Assembly (NCBI GenBank): GCA_902806575.1 | Contig: CADCXD010000004.1 | Location: 2,480,001 to 2,544,000, forward strand | Length of the DNA stretch: 64,000 nucleotides | From: Jackrogersella multiformis | Lineage: Eukaryota; Ascomycota; Sordariomycetes; Xylariales; Hypoxylaceae | Direction of reading: 5' to 3' | Part shown: piece after piece, positions 12,801 to 24,641 of the stretch | Layout: each line of letters opens with the position of its first letter | Numbering within the stretch: position 1 is the stretch's first letter | Notes under the pieces: model-generated | What the model was told of the DNA's origin: nothing | Databases searched by the model: none | What the model saw: only the letters and a program-made list of their open reading frames with translations | Translations under genes and position numbers: made by a program

Positions 12801-15179
12801 ATTCCCTTGCCGCCGTTTGTTCCTGATTTGGAGACATTAGGCCAAGGTCGATCCTCTGTAGATACGTTTACCAATACTCGCCCATCAGTCAGCTTTGTGA
12901 AGCAATCACCTAAACCTCCATTAAGCTACATGAAACGACATCAGCGTCAGCAGTCGAGTCGTAGCTATCATTCTAGAGGTTCCACTGTACATCGGCGATG
13001 GGCATCCTTTCAAAGCGGCATTGCTGCGCAGTCCACAATTAAGAGTTTTGACGCTACCACGTATTCAGAGGGCTCAGTAACTTCTGAAGTTATGCCTCCA
13101 CCACTCAGGGTCCTTCGAAGACGCCCAGGCGGAGATCTCAGAGGCGTGACTAATGTACACGATCTAGATACAGCGCCACTTCACAGGTCACGGTCTGTAG
13201 GCTCATTAACGACTTACACCGACTCCATCAGGACTTCTTACCTGCGGAGCCCTGTTGCAGATTCGAGCGGTTTTATCGATGTTGTTAGTAGCGATTATTC
13301 ACAAAAGCGAGCGGAAGTCTTCTCTCTAGGAGCTATGGCAGAGCATGCACCGAAGCGTGTAGCATCTCTATTTAGCACTCATTCGTCTAAGCCAATCATG
13401 CGACCATCATTCGAGGCCGAAGCACAAAAACTTGCACAAATTCCAGACGAGGATGATGGAGGTGTCGAGTCGGCACTTTTGAAACTCGAGGGCAAATATA
13501 AGAAGAGGGTCGCTAAACTCTCGATGGAACCGTCAAAGATATCTAGTAGCGACCTTGAAGGCCTCAAAGCAACAACACCTGAGTTAGTCCACGCCAGAGA
13601 AGAAAAGCGAAAACATCGTCTACAGCACGTCGGCGACGAGGAAAATGCTGTTGTCTCGCCGCTGGAAGAATATTCTAATATATCACCCAATAGTCAACTC
13701 GCTTTTCCTCGAGGCTCCGAGGCCATTTCATTCTTATCAGAAGATTCAAGGGAGACTTACAATTCCACGCCGCTCCTTAATCGTGGATTGACAGATGATG
13801 GTCTTAGCAAGACAGCTACTAGGGAATGGACAGATCATTCGGTATTGATAGGTCCGGACACGCCACCAGGAGAGACAGGCAGCGTGATTGCTAGCTCCTC
13901 TGTACATCCATCTTACGAGTTCGTCCAAAGAACCGAAAGCATCAACAAGATCAAGCCTGGAGATACCGCGCCTGAAGATCCCACATTCCTGGACTTAGAT
14001 AGTGATAATGACTCTGCTTTATCCTCTGAGATCTCGGGCGAGATACCCGATGTCGATGATTACATCTTTGGAGAGCCACGTTCGCCAAAGAGACCTAGTC
14101 CTATAAATACCGGATCGCCTGATACCGAGGGCAGGGCCATGTTCACCTCTGAAGACAAACCTCCTTCTCCTCCCATGACGTTAACGCAGCCTTCTGTAGC
14201 CTCGCCGGAGGTTGATCGTGTCCCGCAGCTTCACGAGCACCAGCTGTGGGCTCAGAAACCATTGCCGCCCACTCCCGACACGACACCCACCACCGCGATG
14301 TATAATCACGATTCAGATTCGCCTAGGGATCCTACCGGTACACAAGAAGCGTTGCGCAACGCGCCGCCATTATCTGGCGAAGGAAGCCGCAAGGACTCAG
14401 CCCATCTGCCTTTCATACTCGCCTTCGACTCTGAGATTCTAGCTGAACAGTTCACCCTGATCGAAAAGGATGCCCTGAATGAGGTTGACTGGAGAGAGCT
14501 GATCGAATTGGGTTGGAAAAATACCAACAACGACTCGCGGTCGTGGGTTGACTTTCTTCGAAACACAGACGCCCATGGTGTTGAAGTCGTTATTGCGCGG
14601 TTCAACATCATGGTCAAATGGGTGATTTCAGAAGTCGTGCTCACTCAGGATAGAGAGGAGCGAGCCCGTTGCATCATCAAGTTCCTTCATATCGCTGCCC
14701 ATTGCAGGAAGTATCGTAACTTCGCGACAATGAGTCAGATTACCATCGCCTTGACATCAAATGAAGTAGCAAGATTAGCAAGAACTTGGGCTATGATTCC
14801 ACCTACCGACCAGAAGACAATGCAAGATCTTGAGTCGCTGGTGTCACCTACGAAAAACTTCTACAACCTCCGAGCGGAGATGGAGGGCGGTGGTAATGCT
14901 GCTGATACCGCTTGCATTCCTTTTGTCGGTATATATACTCACGACCTGCTTTTCAACTCGCAACGGCCGTCTGAAATTGCCAGCTCACCAACCACACCAC
15001 CCCTGGTCAACTTTGAGCGCTGCCGTATCGCCGCTTCGGTAGTGAAGACATTGCTTCGCCTACTAGAAGCCAGCACCCACTATCATTTTCAACCTATCGA
15101 AGGTATTACAGAGCGTTGTCTCTGGATGAGTGCTCTGAGCGACGAGGAGATCAGAAAGCGCTCAGAGAGTCTGGAATAG
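9815..15179 (+). CDS. LTE1: Lte1-type Ras-family guanine nucleotide exchange factor
   Basis: Two exons (9815-10197, 10259-15179) encode 1767 aa. The 61-nt intron has donor GTACGG, a TGCTAAC branch site and acceptor TTAG. It joins FTVANVGNNGQIYLR to PSVRPANQRYPQP, a continuous block typical of fungal Lte1 proteins. A RasGEF N-terminal domain lies at about residues 386-518. A catalytic CDC25-type RasGEF domain is at about 1510-1755 (starting HLPFILAFDSEILAEQ and including the region around FATMSQITIALTS). Between them are roughly 1000 residues of Ser/Pro/Thr-rich, probably disordered sequence. In budding yeast Lte1 promotes mitotic exit and localises to the bud cortex; a role in cell-cycle or polarity signalling through a small GTPase is inferred here. 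The exchange partner cannot be read from sequence. The ATG at 9815 opens the only frame that connects to the conserved block. Confidence 0.88.
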
Positions 15180-16974
15180 ACCAAAATACTCCATACAAAC
15201 GAGCAGCATTACCTAATCCGCCCACTTATGTCACTCGACCTATAATATGTATACCTTGTGTCCATGATCAATATCACCATCGTTCGCGTACCCCGTTTCC
15301 TTTAGCATCAACTCATCATAGACGATACTCGGCCCGCGCAACATTATTATCACTGTATCACTACGCAGGTTTCGCCGTCCTTATTACATAATACCCCATA
15401 CGATACTACGATACGTCCCAGTAATTTAATCTCAGCATATTAGCGGCAGCTTTAGGTTACACCGCAACGGAAATGCAATTTTCGCATTTTGTCACCTGCT
15501 CAAGCCCGGGCGAAATTTCTTTACTCTCTTCACTTCTTGCATGTAGCATATTGCGCTTATTCTCGCCCTACGACGTCCGGGTTTAAAGGCGACTCTGGAA
15601 GTTAGGCATAGCCGCGGTCGGTAGTGGACGAGGAGCAACAGGACAAAGGAGCGGGCATATATTCCCATCATCGATAGTACTTGGAGTTCAGCGGTCCCAT
15701 ATTTCTTATATTTTCAGTTTGGGGTTTACGCTTATGAAACAAATCATCCGCCGGGGGGAGAAGGAGTTGCGCATGAGAGAAGAGGCAAACCATCAGTGTA
15801 GGAGTAGCGGGAGACGAGTGCATAGGACTGGAGACGGAGTACATACGCATCGCGGAGGGAAGTATAAGGGGGAGAGGAGCAGGAGCAGGAGCAGGAGAGA
15901 TAGGGAGTCAAGAGTGTAGAGGATAATCGCGCGCTCTTCTTCTCGTCGATTTTTTTTAGATACCCCTTTACCCATTTTACACCCCCGTTATTGAACTTAA
16001 GTCTTTGTGTTGTGTTATTAGGTCTTATTTGTGGAGAGCAGAGCAGAGCAGAGGGGACGAAAGGGGACGAAAGGAGAAGAGAAAAGTATTTGTTAGCAGA
16101 AACCCCCCCTAGATACGCGGATTCTTATGATTACCATGAGAACGGAAGAGAAGATGCTTGAAAGCTACTTGCCCTTTGCCTATCTTATGTGTCAGGTCGT
16201 GATGTTTGTTCGTGTTGCTTCTGTTGATTGTGACTAGGTATGTATGTATGTATCAGGTACCTAGCTGTACGTCGACTGCCAAGTATTCAAGTAATCTAAT
16301 CAATCTGCTACTCATTTAGGTGGGTATATTTCTAGCAAGAACAGCGTATTCGTGTAGCTCTTAGATAAGTCTGGTACATGTAAATTTAAGCCGGAAGAAC
16401 AATATATTACGGCAACAATTCATGAGGGTCTCCCAATTTGTAATAGAGAGGACCGACAGAGGGGAGACTAACTGTCGTTAGCAAATACCTACCTCCTATA
16501 ATCTAGTCCTCGCAATCCTTCGTCTCCTCCCGTCCTCTACAAGTTCACTAGGCTTAAAGTCTGCGGCATAATTCATCAGATATACTCGATTAATTTCATT
16601 TATTCCTCTGCAACTAGGCTATAGTAAGAGAAAACGGGCGGGATAACGATTAAGTCCACCCCTTTGACTGTACAGGGCATTCCCCCGAACCTAGCAAACT
16701 AATACTCGTAAAGATCTCGAGAAACCAGCGCAGGGTTCGGATATCTTTCCCTCATTAGTACGATCAAGTTGACCCGTACTCCTTCCTGTCCATCTGCTGC
16801 ACAAGGGAGGAAAAAGTCAAATATGGTGGTGATGTGTGGTGTGGAGGCCATCTACCACTCGGTGTCCCCGGCAGGTTGGGGTGGAAAAGCATGCGGGTTT
16901 GGTGGTGAAGGGCTGTATTTCTCTCCCTGCTCTTTCTGACTCTGGGCTTGCTTTCCGTTGCTAGGGCCGTGGCT
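15180..16974. other. Intergenic region between convergent genes
   Basis: No gene is seen. It contains the 3' flanks of the Lte1-type gene and of RPS0, a purine-rich low-complexity stretch (about 15830-15925, GGAGCA/AGGAGC units), and a short TATG microsatellite at about 16237-16252. Confidence 0.5.
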
Positions 16975-18017
16975 CTACCATTGGCTATCCTTAGCATCCG
17001 TGGTGGTACCCCACTCACCGGCTGGGGGAGCGCCAGTGGCGTTCGCCCACTCGTCGGTTTGGCCGTCCCAACCGCCAGTCTGAGCAGCGGCGAAGCCAGC
17101 AGGGGCGGCTTCCCAGTCGGCGCCGGCGGTGGCGGCGAAAGTACCCGCCTCGATGGTAGCAGGGCCGACCTCCTCAGCAACAGGCGCCTTCTCCTCCTCA
17201 ACCTTCTCTTCAGCCTCGGCCTCAGGGTCACGGTCTGTAGATGACTATGTTAGCTTGTGCCCTTCTACTTACGATGATTTCAGGTTTGGTTCAACATACA
17301 GAAGTAAAGATCGACCATCACATCCCAAGGAATATCGCGGCTGGCGATGGTACCGCGAATGCGGAGGACCTCACGGGCAAGCATCCACCAGACGCAGCCG
17401 ATGGCGTGGCGACCCTTGTTGTTGGTTGGGATAGCAACATCGACGTACTCGGTCGGGGAGTCGGTGTCACATAGGCCAATAACCGGGATGTTGACGTAGG
17501 AAGCCTCCTTGATAGCTTGAGCGTCGGTGCGGGGGTCGGTCACAATGATCAGGCGAGGCTCCTTGAAGGATCGGGTGATGTAATTGGTGAAAGAACCGGG
17601 AGTGAATCGACCGGCGATGGCGACGGCACCAGTGTGGGCGGCGAACTTGAGGACGGCACGCTGACCGTAGGGACGCGCAGAGATGACACAAATGTCGGCG
17701 GGGTTGTCGATAGCCGCGATGATGCGAGCGGCCAGGACGATCTTCTCCCTGCGACAAAAGAATTGGTGTTAGAAGTATAGTAATTGGGCAAATCGATCAA
17801 GTAGATTAGAGTAGAGGATGACAGATAACACATGAAATATGACATACCAAGTCTTGCCAATGTTGAGAACATTGACACCGTCAGCTCGGGTCTTCCAGAG
17901 GTAAGGCTCCATGTGAACCTGCAAGTTCTTGGAGCCGAGATGGGACTGGGCGGCGAGGAGCATCTCGATGTCCTGGGACGTCGCGTGCATAGAGGTGGGG
18001 AGATTCGTGGGCGCCAT
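16975..18017 (-). CDS. RPS0: 40S ribosomal protein S0 (uS2)
   Basis: Three exons on the minus strand (18017-17848, 17748-17300, 17234-16975) give 292 aa, the usual length for fungal uS2. Both introns have GTATGT donors and YAG acceptors, and the frames close exactly. The protein begins with the characteristic SQDIEMLLAAQSHLGSKN segment. It contains NIGKTWEKIVLAARIIAAI, then SARPYGQRAVLKFA, TGAxxIAGRFTPGSFTNYI, and the strongly conserved EPRLIIVTDPRTDAQAI and NIPVIGLCDTDSP. It ends in an acidic, Ala/Trp-rich tail (WDGQTDEW, then a terminal SQW). uS2 sits on the small subunit near the mRNA exit and is needed for 20S pre-rRNA maturation. It shares a 529-bp divergent intergenic region with the mitochondrial uS15 gene, so the cytosolic and mitochondrial ribosomal genes may be co-regulated; that is inference. 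Confidence 0.97.
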
Positions 18018-18546
18018 CTTGAAAATAGTAATAGTTGCGCAACTTAAAAAGGGGTGATTGCGAAAGAGGGTGAAGAAGATGAGGAAATGTTGGAGAGTTG
18101 CGTTGCGATCGTCTTGTCGAGATGTTGAAATTTCCTAGAGGGAAGAAAAAAGTTCGCGGGATGATTTGGACCTGCACCGAATTGTGATTTGGTGCGAGGA
18201 GAGCTTAGGGTTTGAGCACGCTAGGGTCCATTGGGTAAAGCGAGGTATGGAAAACCCCACCCCACAGTACCTAGGTACATATTTGAAGTTAATAAATGCG
18301 GGTCTATTGTAAGTACCTAGGTACCTAGGTACTCAGGTACATACCTATGTAGATACTTACATCTATTCGGTCATATCATTTATCCATCCCGTGCATTTCT
18401 TCAACTTCGAATTGGAAAAGTTCTGGGTCCAAGCGTCCACTGCATTGGATGTACCTACAATACAATACCTACATACATAATAAAGTGGATCATCTAAAAG
18501 TTCAATTCCTTTCCACCAGCTCAACCCGCCCAAGATATACGCCGCC
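18018..18546. promoter_or_regulatory. Shared divergent promoter of RPS0 (minus) and uS15m (plus)
   Basis: These 529 bp lie between two divergent start codons, so both promoters and 5' leaders must fit here. Nested TACCTAGGTA palindromes occur near 18268-18277 and 18313-18336 in the middle of the region. No clear TATA box was identified for either side. Confidence 0.6.
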
Positions 18547-19571
18547 ATGCCGCCTCGAATACCAGGCGTGCAGCGCCTAGGCACCTTTTCAAGTAAGGAG
18601 AAACCATCTCCTTGCTCTTCTCTTCCATTGGCCTTCCTCGGCTAACTAACAATGGCTCGATAGTATGTCTACGACCGGCCGCGAAACCGCCCACCCCGGC
18701 ATTTCTCCCCGTCACCCAGACCGCGTTTCTGTCGCAGGAGGAGAAGAAGCGCATAGCGAAGCAGGAACCCTACCGGTGGGCGCAGATGCAGCAGCGCCAG
18801 GCCGCCCATAAGAAGAAGCGCGCGGAGGTCGTCGCCGTCAGGCAGACCCTGCACGGCGACCCCATCCGCGGCATACAGACGCCCTTCATCGAGTCCTTCG
18901 ACTACGCCGGGCAGGCGCCGTTCTCCAAGCCGCCGCTCGACGAAGACGGAAACCCGCTGGCCGAGCCGCACCCGCTCCCCACCTCGCCCCACATCCTGAA
19001 CAATATGATCGACAGGACCGAGCTGGATTCCGCCCTCACCAACGCCTACACCCTGACCCGGCCGCTGCCGTCTGAGGCCGCTCCCGCTGACTCTGACGAG
19101 TACCTGCGGAAGGCAGACGAGCACGAGAAACAACACGAGAAGGCCAGGCTGGCTATAGAGCGCATCACGCACATGGAGAACGGGTCTGCGAAGGACAGGC
19201 TGCACGCCAACATCCGACGGTGCATAGAGACTTTTGGGAGGCACGAGACCGATCTCGTCCTCCGGCCCAAACCCCTTTCCCGGGGGCAGGAGCAGGAAGA
19301 GAAGCCGGTGCGCGGCGGCCCGGACACGGGAAGCAGCGAGGTGCAGATTGCCATCCTGACGGCCAAGATCCGGGCTCTGGCCACCGAACTGGAGAAGGGG
19401 AGAGGTTACAAGGACAAGGTGGGCAAACGTGATCTGAGGTTGCTGCTCCACCGGCGGCAAAGGCTCATGCGGTATATGGACCGGAAGGAGAGGGGAAGCG
19501 ATAGGTGGAAGCACATGATCGAGACTCTCGGCTTGAGCCCCGCGACGTGGAAGGAGCAAATCGTCATATAA
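18547..19571 (+). CDS. MRPS28: Mitochondrial small-subunit ribosomal protein uS15m
   Basis: Two exons (18547-18592, 18664-19571) encode 317 aa. The first exon is tiny: it encodes MPPRIPGVQRLGTFS. It is followed by a 71-nt intron (GTAAGG donor, GGCTAACTAAC branch site, GATAG acceptor). An in-frame ATG at 18612 inside the intron is therefore not the preferred start. The C-terminal part (about residues 239-310) is a uS15 domain, with the SSEVQIAILTAKI opening, then DLRLLLHRRQRLMRYM and terminating helices. The extended N-terminal region is typical of fungal mitochondrial uS15 and should include a targeting sequence (basic, Ser/Pro-rich). The gene is GC-rich at third positions. Its 3' end converges with that of VMA6, 295 bp away. 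Confidence 0.93.
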
Positions 19572-19866
19572 AAAATCTTAGGCCAGCGCGTGCTATTTGA
19601 AGTACCTAGGTATATCATATAGGTGGCCTAGATGCATACTCTGTAATACCATGTGCTTATGTACAATACATAAAAAAAACACCAGCAGCCTTCGAGACGC
19701 GAGAGCTCTAATTGTCTGTCCATCAGCCTAGCGCCTTTGTGCAAAAAAAGGAAAAATACAGTGACGATCGCAGCTTTGAATGCTAATTTCCTTGGTATCC
19801 CGTCCATTAGGTAGTTCTACAGAGTTTCGAAGAGAGCGAAGAGCGATTGCGGAAGCGCGGGGGAAA

Positions 19867-21144
19867 TCAGAATACGCTGATGTAGTTGCCAATCCTCTCC
19901 TTCTGGTTCTGCGCTATGCACTCGGCGATCCACGTGATGTTCCGGATTTCCTAGGAGGGTTAGAAAATGTAGACTGAGAAGACATCTAGCTTGAGACGAG
20001 AAATTGTTGGCTTACTTGTTCCCTTAGCTTCACCCACGCATACACAATGGCGTATGTGAACTGCCTCGTGAAGGCGCTCTTCGAGATCTCCATCTCTTTC
20101 TGGTAGAACATGTCTTCCAGACTCCTTTCGTTACCACCGCCGCCGCCACCCATGTTACCTGGTCCCGACGGCCCGCCGCCCAGCCCGGCAGCATCGAAGA
20201 AAGTCTTGTAGTCGGAAACACCGTCGACTGCCAACCTGACACCTTCGAAATCGTCTGCCCTCGACAGCATCAGGGAGCCCTCCGGGTAGAGCTTGCCGAA
20301 GCTAGGGTATAGCTTCTTGCGGTCCGCCTTGCTCAGATCTGTGCCGAAAGAGTTGAGGGTGATGTTGATAGCTCGCCTGTCGGCCTCGAACTCGAGGATC
20401 TCGCTCATGACCTCGGAAGTAGGCGTGCCAGCCATATCCGGGTGGGAGTTGACGAAGTTGTAGAAGTCCTCGAGGTAGTTCTTGTACAGCGTGTTCCGGA
20501 CGATCTCGATGTTCAGCTCGTCCAGATCCTGGTGGCTTAGGCTACCCTTGAAATAAGGGGCTAGCGGCGTCTCTATCAGCACGCTGTTGTACAATTCCTC
20601 GATATTCGTCGCTACACAAAGGACTGGCATCGTCTCGAACCAGCCGAGCGGGTGACATCGATCTAGCAATTCGCGGGTGTCTCGTTCGTGCAGGGTGCCG
20701 GTGATGAGGAGAGCGACGTTGTCGATCATGTAACCGTACGTCAGGTAATCTAGGAACTGTGCAAGCGATCCTACTGCATTTGCGCGGACGTAGCGGAACT
20801 CGGAGACGAGCTTGTCGGTTGTTTTGGCGGCTAGGCTGGAGGTAGACGGGTTTGGGGGGAGGGAGCCGAGGAAATCGCCATAAGCAGGGCCAAGCTGCAG
20901 CTTAAGATCTAGTCAGATTTGTTAGATACCTTTTCACCTTAACATATACGGATATAAGAAGCATACCATCGATGGTCTCGCATTGCGTCAGGTTGGTGTA
21001 GTTGGCACCAGTGAGAAGGCCATTTCTATATCCTCGTACAATGCCTTCGATGTAGCTGTTTTGGAAGCATTAGCTACCAACAATCGGTTAGGAATTCTAG
21101 TAATTTTCTCACCCATTGTTCACGTTGAAGAATAGGCCCTCCAT
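19867..21144 (-). CDS. VMA6: V-type proton ATPase subunit d (V0 sector)
   Basis: Four exons on the minus strand (21144-21113, 21055-20967, 20908-20016, 19950-19867) encode 365 aa, slightly longer than yeast Vma6 (345). All introns are GT-AG and the frames close. The opening MEGLFFNVNNGYIEGIVRGYRNGLLTGANY block (split by intron 1), the QCETIDDLKLQLGPAYGDFL block (split by intron 2) and the C-terminal IRNITWIAECIAQNQKERI are diagnostic. Subunit d is a soluble protein capping the membrane c-ring, coupling the central stalk to proton pumping in vacuolar and endosomal membranes. A Gly-rich insertion (GLGGGPSGPGNMGGGGGG, about residues 290-310) is a feature of filamentous-fungal versions and explains the extra length. 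It is divergent from NOP58 with 564 bp between starts. Confidence 0.96.
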
Positions 21145-21708
21145 GTTGATGTATTGTATATGATGTTATGATTGATGAAGGAAGGTCCCTTAAAGATTGA
21201 TGTGATGATTATGATGTTGTTAGTCGAGCTTATTAGTTTCTAGATAGGTACTAATAGGTAGTTTCTTAGATAGTTTAATTGCATGCGCTACAACCAAAGG
21301 TGGTACCTGCCCGAAGTTGTAAATAGAAAGCAACCTTGAAACCTTGGAGCCTTGGAACTCAGAAAGCTTCAGCGAGTGAGCACTTGAGGTTGCGTTATAT
21401 GGTATAAATGAATATTATAGATAAGAACAGCGATAAGGACCTTTTATCTGAATAATAAGGTTTTTATATATTTAAGGAGAAGGTTCGAACCATTTTGAGT
21501 GGCGCCCACACTTTATAAGGTCCACTTTTATGCAGTAGTGTAGCTTCCCAATTATTTTTTTTCTCTCGGAGAAAAGTCAAACAAATTTTTACACAAGCCA
21601 GCAGCAGCTCTCGAATTTCTCCACGTTAAACCTCACAAGCACATCCGTCGCGAAGAGAGCTTTTGCAGGAACAACACACCCATAACTCGATTCAATTCTC
21701 CTGCGACC
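21145..21708. promoter_or_regulatory. Shared divergent promoter of VMA6 (minus) and NOP58 (plus)
   Basis: Both start codons face outward from this 564-bp region. It includes an 8-bp tandem array (21332-21359), an AT-rich stretch (about 21400-21480) and a TTTATAAGG sequence near 21512-21520, about 190 bp before the NOP58 ATG, that could act as a TATA-like element. The last 100 bp before the NOP58 ATG is pyrimidine/CA-rich, as in many fungal 5' leaders. Confidence 0.55.
21332..21359. repeat. 8-bp tandem repeat (AACCTTGG type) in a promoter
   Basis: Three full units (AACCTTGA, AACCTTGG, AGCCTTGG) and a partial unit, about 190 bp upstream of VMA6 and 350 bp upstream of NOP58. It is related to the array at 8074-8120. 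Confidence 0.8.
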
Positions 21709-23806
21709 ATGCCTCTCTTCGTTCTTGCCGAGACGCCTGCGGGGTGAGTTTCTTTGCATTTATTTTAATTTCTGGTGCGCAACGATGTACAATACAATAC
21801 ATATGCTAACGCGATCACAGCTACGGCCTGTTCAAGGCTAAGGACAAGAAGTTATTGTCACGAGATGACATCAACAAGCAGCTTTCCAGCGCTGAAGCTA
21901 TTAATTCGATGTGAGTTTGCCATACTGAAATCAATCAATCAGCTTCAATTGGTCGAGAAACATATACTCACCAATTTCGCATAGGCTATCACTCAGGAAG
22001 ATGGTCAAGTTTGAAGATTCAGCTCAGGCCCTAGGCGAATATACTGCCTTAACAGAAGGCAAAGTCACCCCGATGTTACAGAACCTGCTCAATGATATCA
22101 AGGAGGAACGAAAAGCATCGCTTGCTGTTGCTGATCCGAAGCTGGGTGCCGCAATCAACATCCTCCCCCAGCTGAGCATTACTCCAGTGTCCGATTCCAC
22201 TACCAATGACCTCTTCCGAGCCATCAAGACCTATCTTCCCGAGCTCTTCCCCGAACTAGAGAGCGATTACTTGGGAAACATGGCTCTTGCTCTGTCTCAC
22301 TCCATCTCTCGCCATAAGCTCAAGTTCTCTCCCGATAAGGTGGATGTTATGATTGTTCAAGCCATCAAACTCCTCGATGATTTGGACAAGGAGTTGAACA
22401 ACTATGCTATGCGAGTCAAGGAGTGGTATGGCTGGCATTTCCCCGAGCTTGATCGCATTGTCAATGACAACCTTGCCTATGCCCGCATTATCATTGTCAT
22501 GGGAATCCGAGAAAATGCTGCCAACACGGACTTTTCCGAGGTTCTACCTGACGATATCGAGGCTCGAGTAAAGGCAGCCGCCGAAGTCAGTATGGGTACT
22601 GAGATCCTCGAATTTGACCTCGAGAACATCAAGCTCCTCGCCGAACAGGTCATCAGTTTCACCGAGTATCGACAGCAGCTCTCTCAGTACCTGACGTCGC
22701 GCATGAAGGCAATTGCTCCCAACCTGACAGAGCTCCTGGGTGAGCTTGTTGGTGCTCGTCTCATCGCCCACACTGGTTCTCTTCTCAAGTTGGCCAAGAG
22801 CCCTGGTAGCACCATCCAAATTCTAGGTGCGGAGAAGGCTCTTTTCCGCGCCTTGAAGACCAAACACGACACTCCCAAGTATGGTCTCATTTACCATTCG
22901 TCCCTTGTCGGCCAGGCAAGCGGCAAGAACAAGGGAAAGATCGCCCGTACGCTATCTGCCAAGGCTGCTTTATGTCTGCGTGTCGACGCACTCTCTGAGC
23001 TAAGCACTGAGGGTGCCGATGGGGAGGATATCCTAGTGGACGACGACGAGAGAGCTGACATGGGTATCCGGTTCCGTGCATTGCTCGAAGATAAGCTGCG
23101 TAAAATGGAAGGCAAGCCAGTGATATCCAAGGGTGCCAAGATTGCTCCGAACGGTGCTACCCCGTCCAAGTTTGAAATTAGGCCCGCACGCATCTACAAT
23201 GCCGACGCTGATGCCGTCTCTACCTCTGCCAAGAAGACGCCAAGCAAGCCTCTGATACAAGAAGTCGAGGATACTCCAATGGGCGAAGGAGAGAGTGAGG
23301 ACGAGTCCGAGGAAGAGGATGTTGAGATGAAGGGCGCAGAAAGCAGTAAGTACATGGAGCTTATCACATCGCTTTCTGAAAAGCGATATCAACGATATTC
23401 AACATTAGCTAACGAACAAGCAGCCAAGTCAAAGAGCAAGACGTTAAAGCGTGAGGAGAAACGCTCGGTAAAGAAGGAGAAGAGCAAGAAGGCTACAAAT
23501 GGAGCTGGTGAAGATGCTCCCACGACACCCGCTAAGCTTTCCGAGGCCGACTACGCCCGACTAGCAGAGGACGCTGGTGTCTCCGTTACCAAGTTCAAGC
23601 GAAAGTACGAGCGTGGTGATGTCCAGATGAATGCCGATGGAACGCCGAAGGTCGTCAGCAAGAAGGAGCTGAAGAAACTAAAGAAAGCAGAAGCTAAGGC
23701 CGGTTCCGCCGACGTCGACGCCGAGAGTTCTAAAAAGCGGAAGCACGCGGAGGAGGGTGCAGAGAAGAAGAGCAAGAAGAAGTCGAAGAAGGAGAAGTCC
23801 TCGTAG
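21709..23806 (+). CDS. NOP58: Nucleolar protein 58, box C/D snoRNP core subunit
   Basis: Four exons (21709-21743, 21821-21910, 21985-23345, 23424-23806) give 622 aa. Exon 1 encodes MPLFVLAETPAG and joins YGLFKAKDKKL, the canonical NOP58 start. Domains in order: NOP5NT (about 1-66), a NOSIC/coiled-coil region around the KEWYGWHFPEL motif (about residue 189), the Nop domain with ELLGELVGARLIAHTGSLLKLAK and GAEKALFRAL (about 290-330), and a long acidic then KKE-rich tail (about 450-622). Nop58 binds the C'/D' RNP and helps position fibrillarin for 2'-O-methylation of rRNA in the nucleolus. The last intron (78 nt; GTAAGT donor, GCTAACG branch, GCAG acceptor) is a multiple of three with no stop, so its retention would add 26 residues before the KKE tail. 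Confidence 0.96.
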
Positions 23807-24641
23807 ATGATATTCATACTCTTTTCATCTGTACCATATCAGGAAAAAGTGTGCGATGTTTGAGATCATAGGTGACGGCGTTCCGGGTGGTCATACCAGG
23901 GTTAATGTTGGAGTTGGTCGGCTCTTTAGATAGTTAAATACTATGCTATCATCAAGACAGTTTTTCAATTCTGCGTTACATGGCCTCTTCGAGTTTGTAG
24001 TATTCTCCGTCTTCAGTTTGCTTCCTTGTCATAACCCCTCCCCAAAAGGAGTTATTCTTAACCTTAGGATAGGAGAAAGAGTACCAAGGGTGTAGCATAT
24101 TGTATCTAACAGACCCTTGCTAACCTATAAGGGGCGGTACGAAAGACCTCGTCGGTGCTATCGTCGCTATTTTAGGAGAATGGTTCAATGTCGGGTTGAG
24201 GGAACGGCTCTTGTCGGTGTGGAACTTATAGCTTGGCCCAATTTTCTTTATGGACTTACCTTGGGCTTAGAAAGCCTAAAGTTATTCACTATAACTCCAC
24301 CCCCTACCTCGGTTTCAGCTTTGATATTACCGATAGATTACCTACCTAGGTATAAGGTTTATGTGATAGTTGTGATTATTGATTTTAATAAGTGCAGTGG
24401 CCGTCTTACAAGATTAGGAAGAGGCACGGGTTCTTCGTAAACAGCTATTCTATGTAGTAACCCCTAACAAAGACCTCTATAAAAACATTACATAATATTG
24501 GAAATAATATCTTTCTATAGGCTTCTCGGACCTTCCCAAATCTTTAGGTTGCCTCATAACATATCTCAACCTTTTTGTACCTTCACCCAGGAATTATATT
24601 GACATTCGATGACTTTCTTGAATGACAAGTGTCTCCATTGT
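23807..24641. other. Intergenic region between convergent genes
   Basis: Contains the 3' flanks of NOP58 and of the minus-strand hydrolase. A short open frame at 24117-24440 has no protein-like features. One palindrome (CTACCTAGGTATA) lies at about 24341. Nothing else is seen. Confidence 0.45.

Noticed and set aside
18669..19559. Long open frame opposite uS15m
   Set aside because: Shadow of a GC-rich plus-strand gene with a clear uS15 domain.
21480..21500. GGTTCGAACC resembling a tRNA T-arm
   Set aside because: No matching D-arm, anticodon arm or acceptor stem on either strand; the sequence is simply palindromic.
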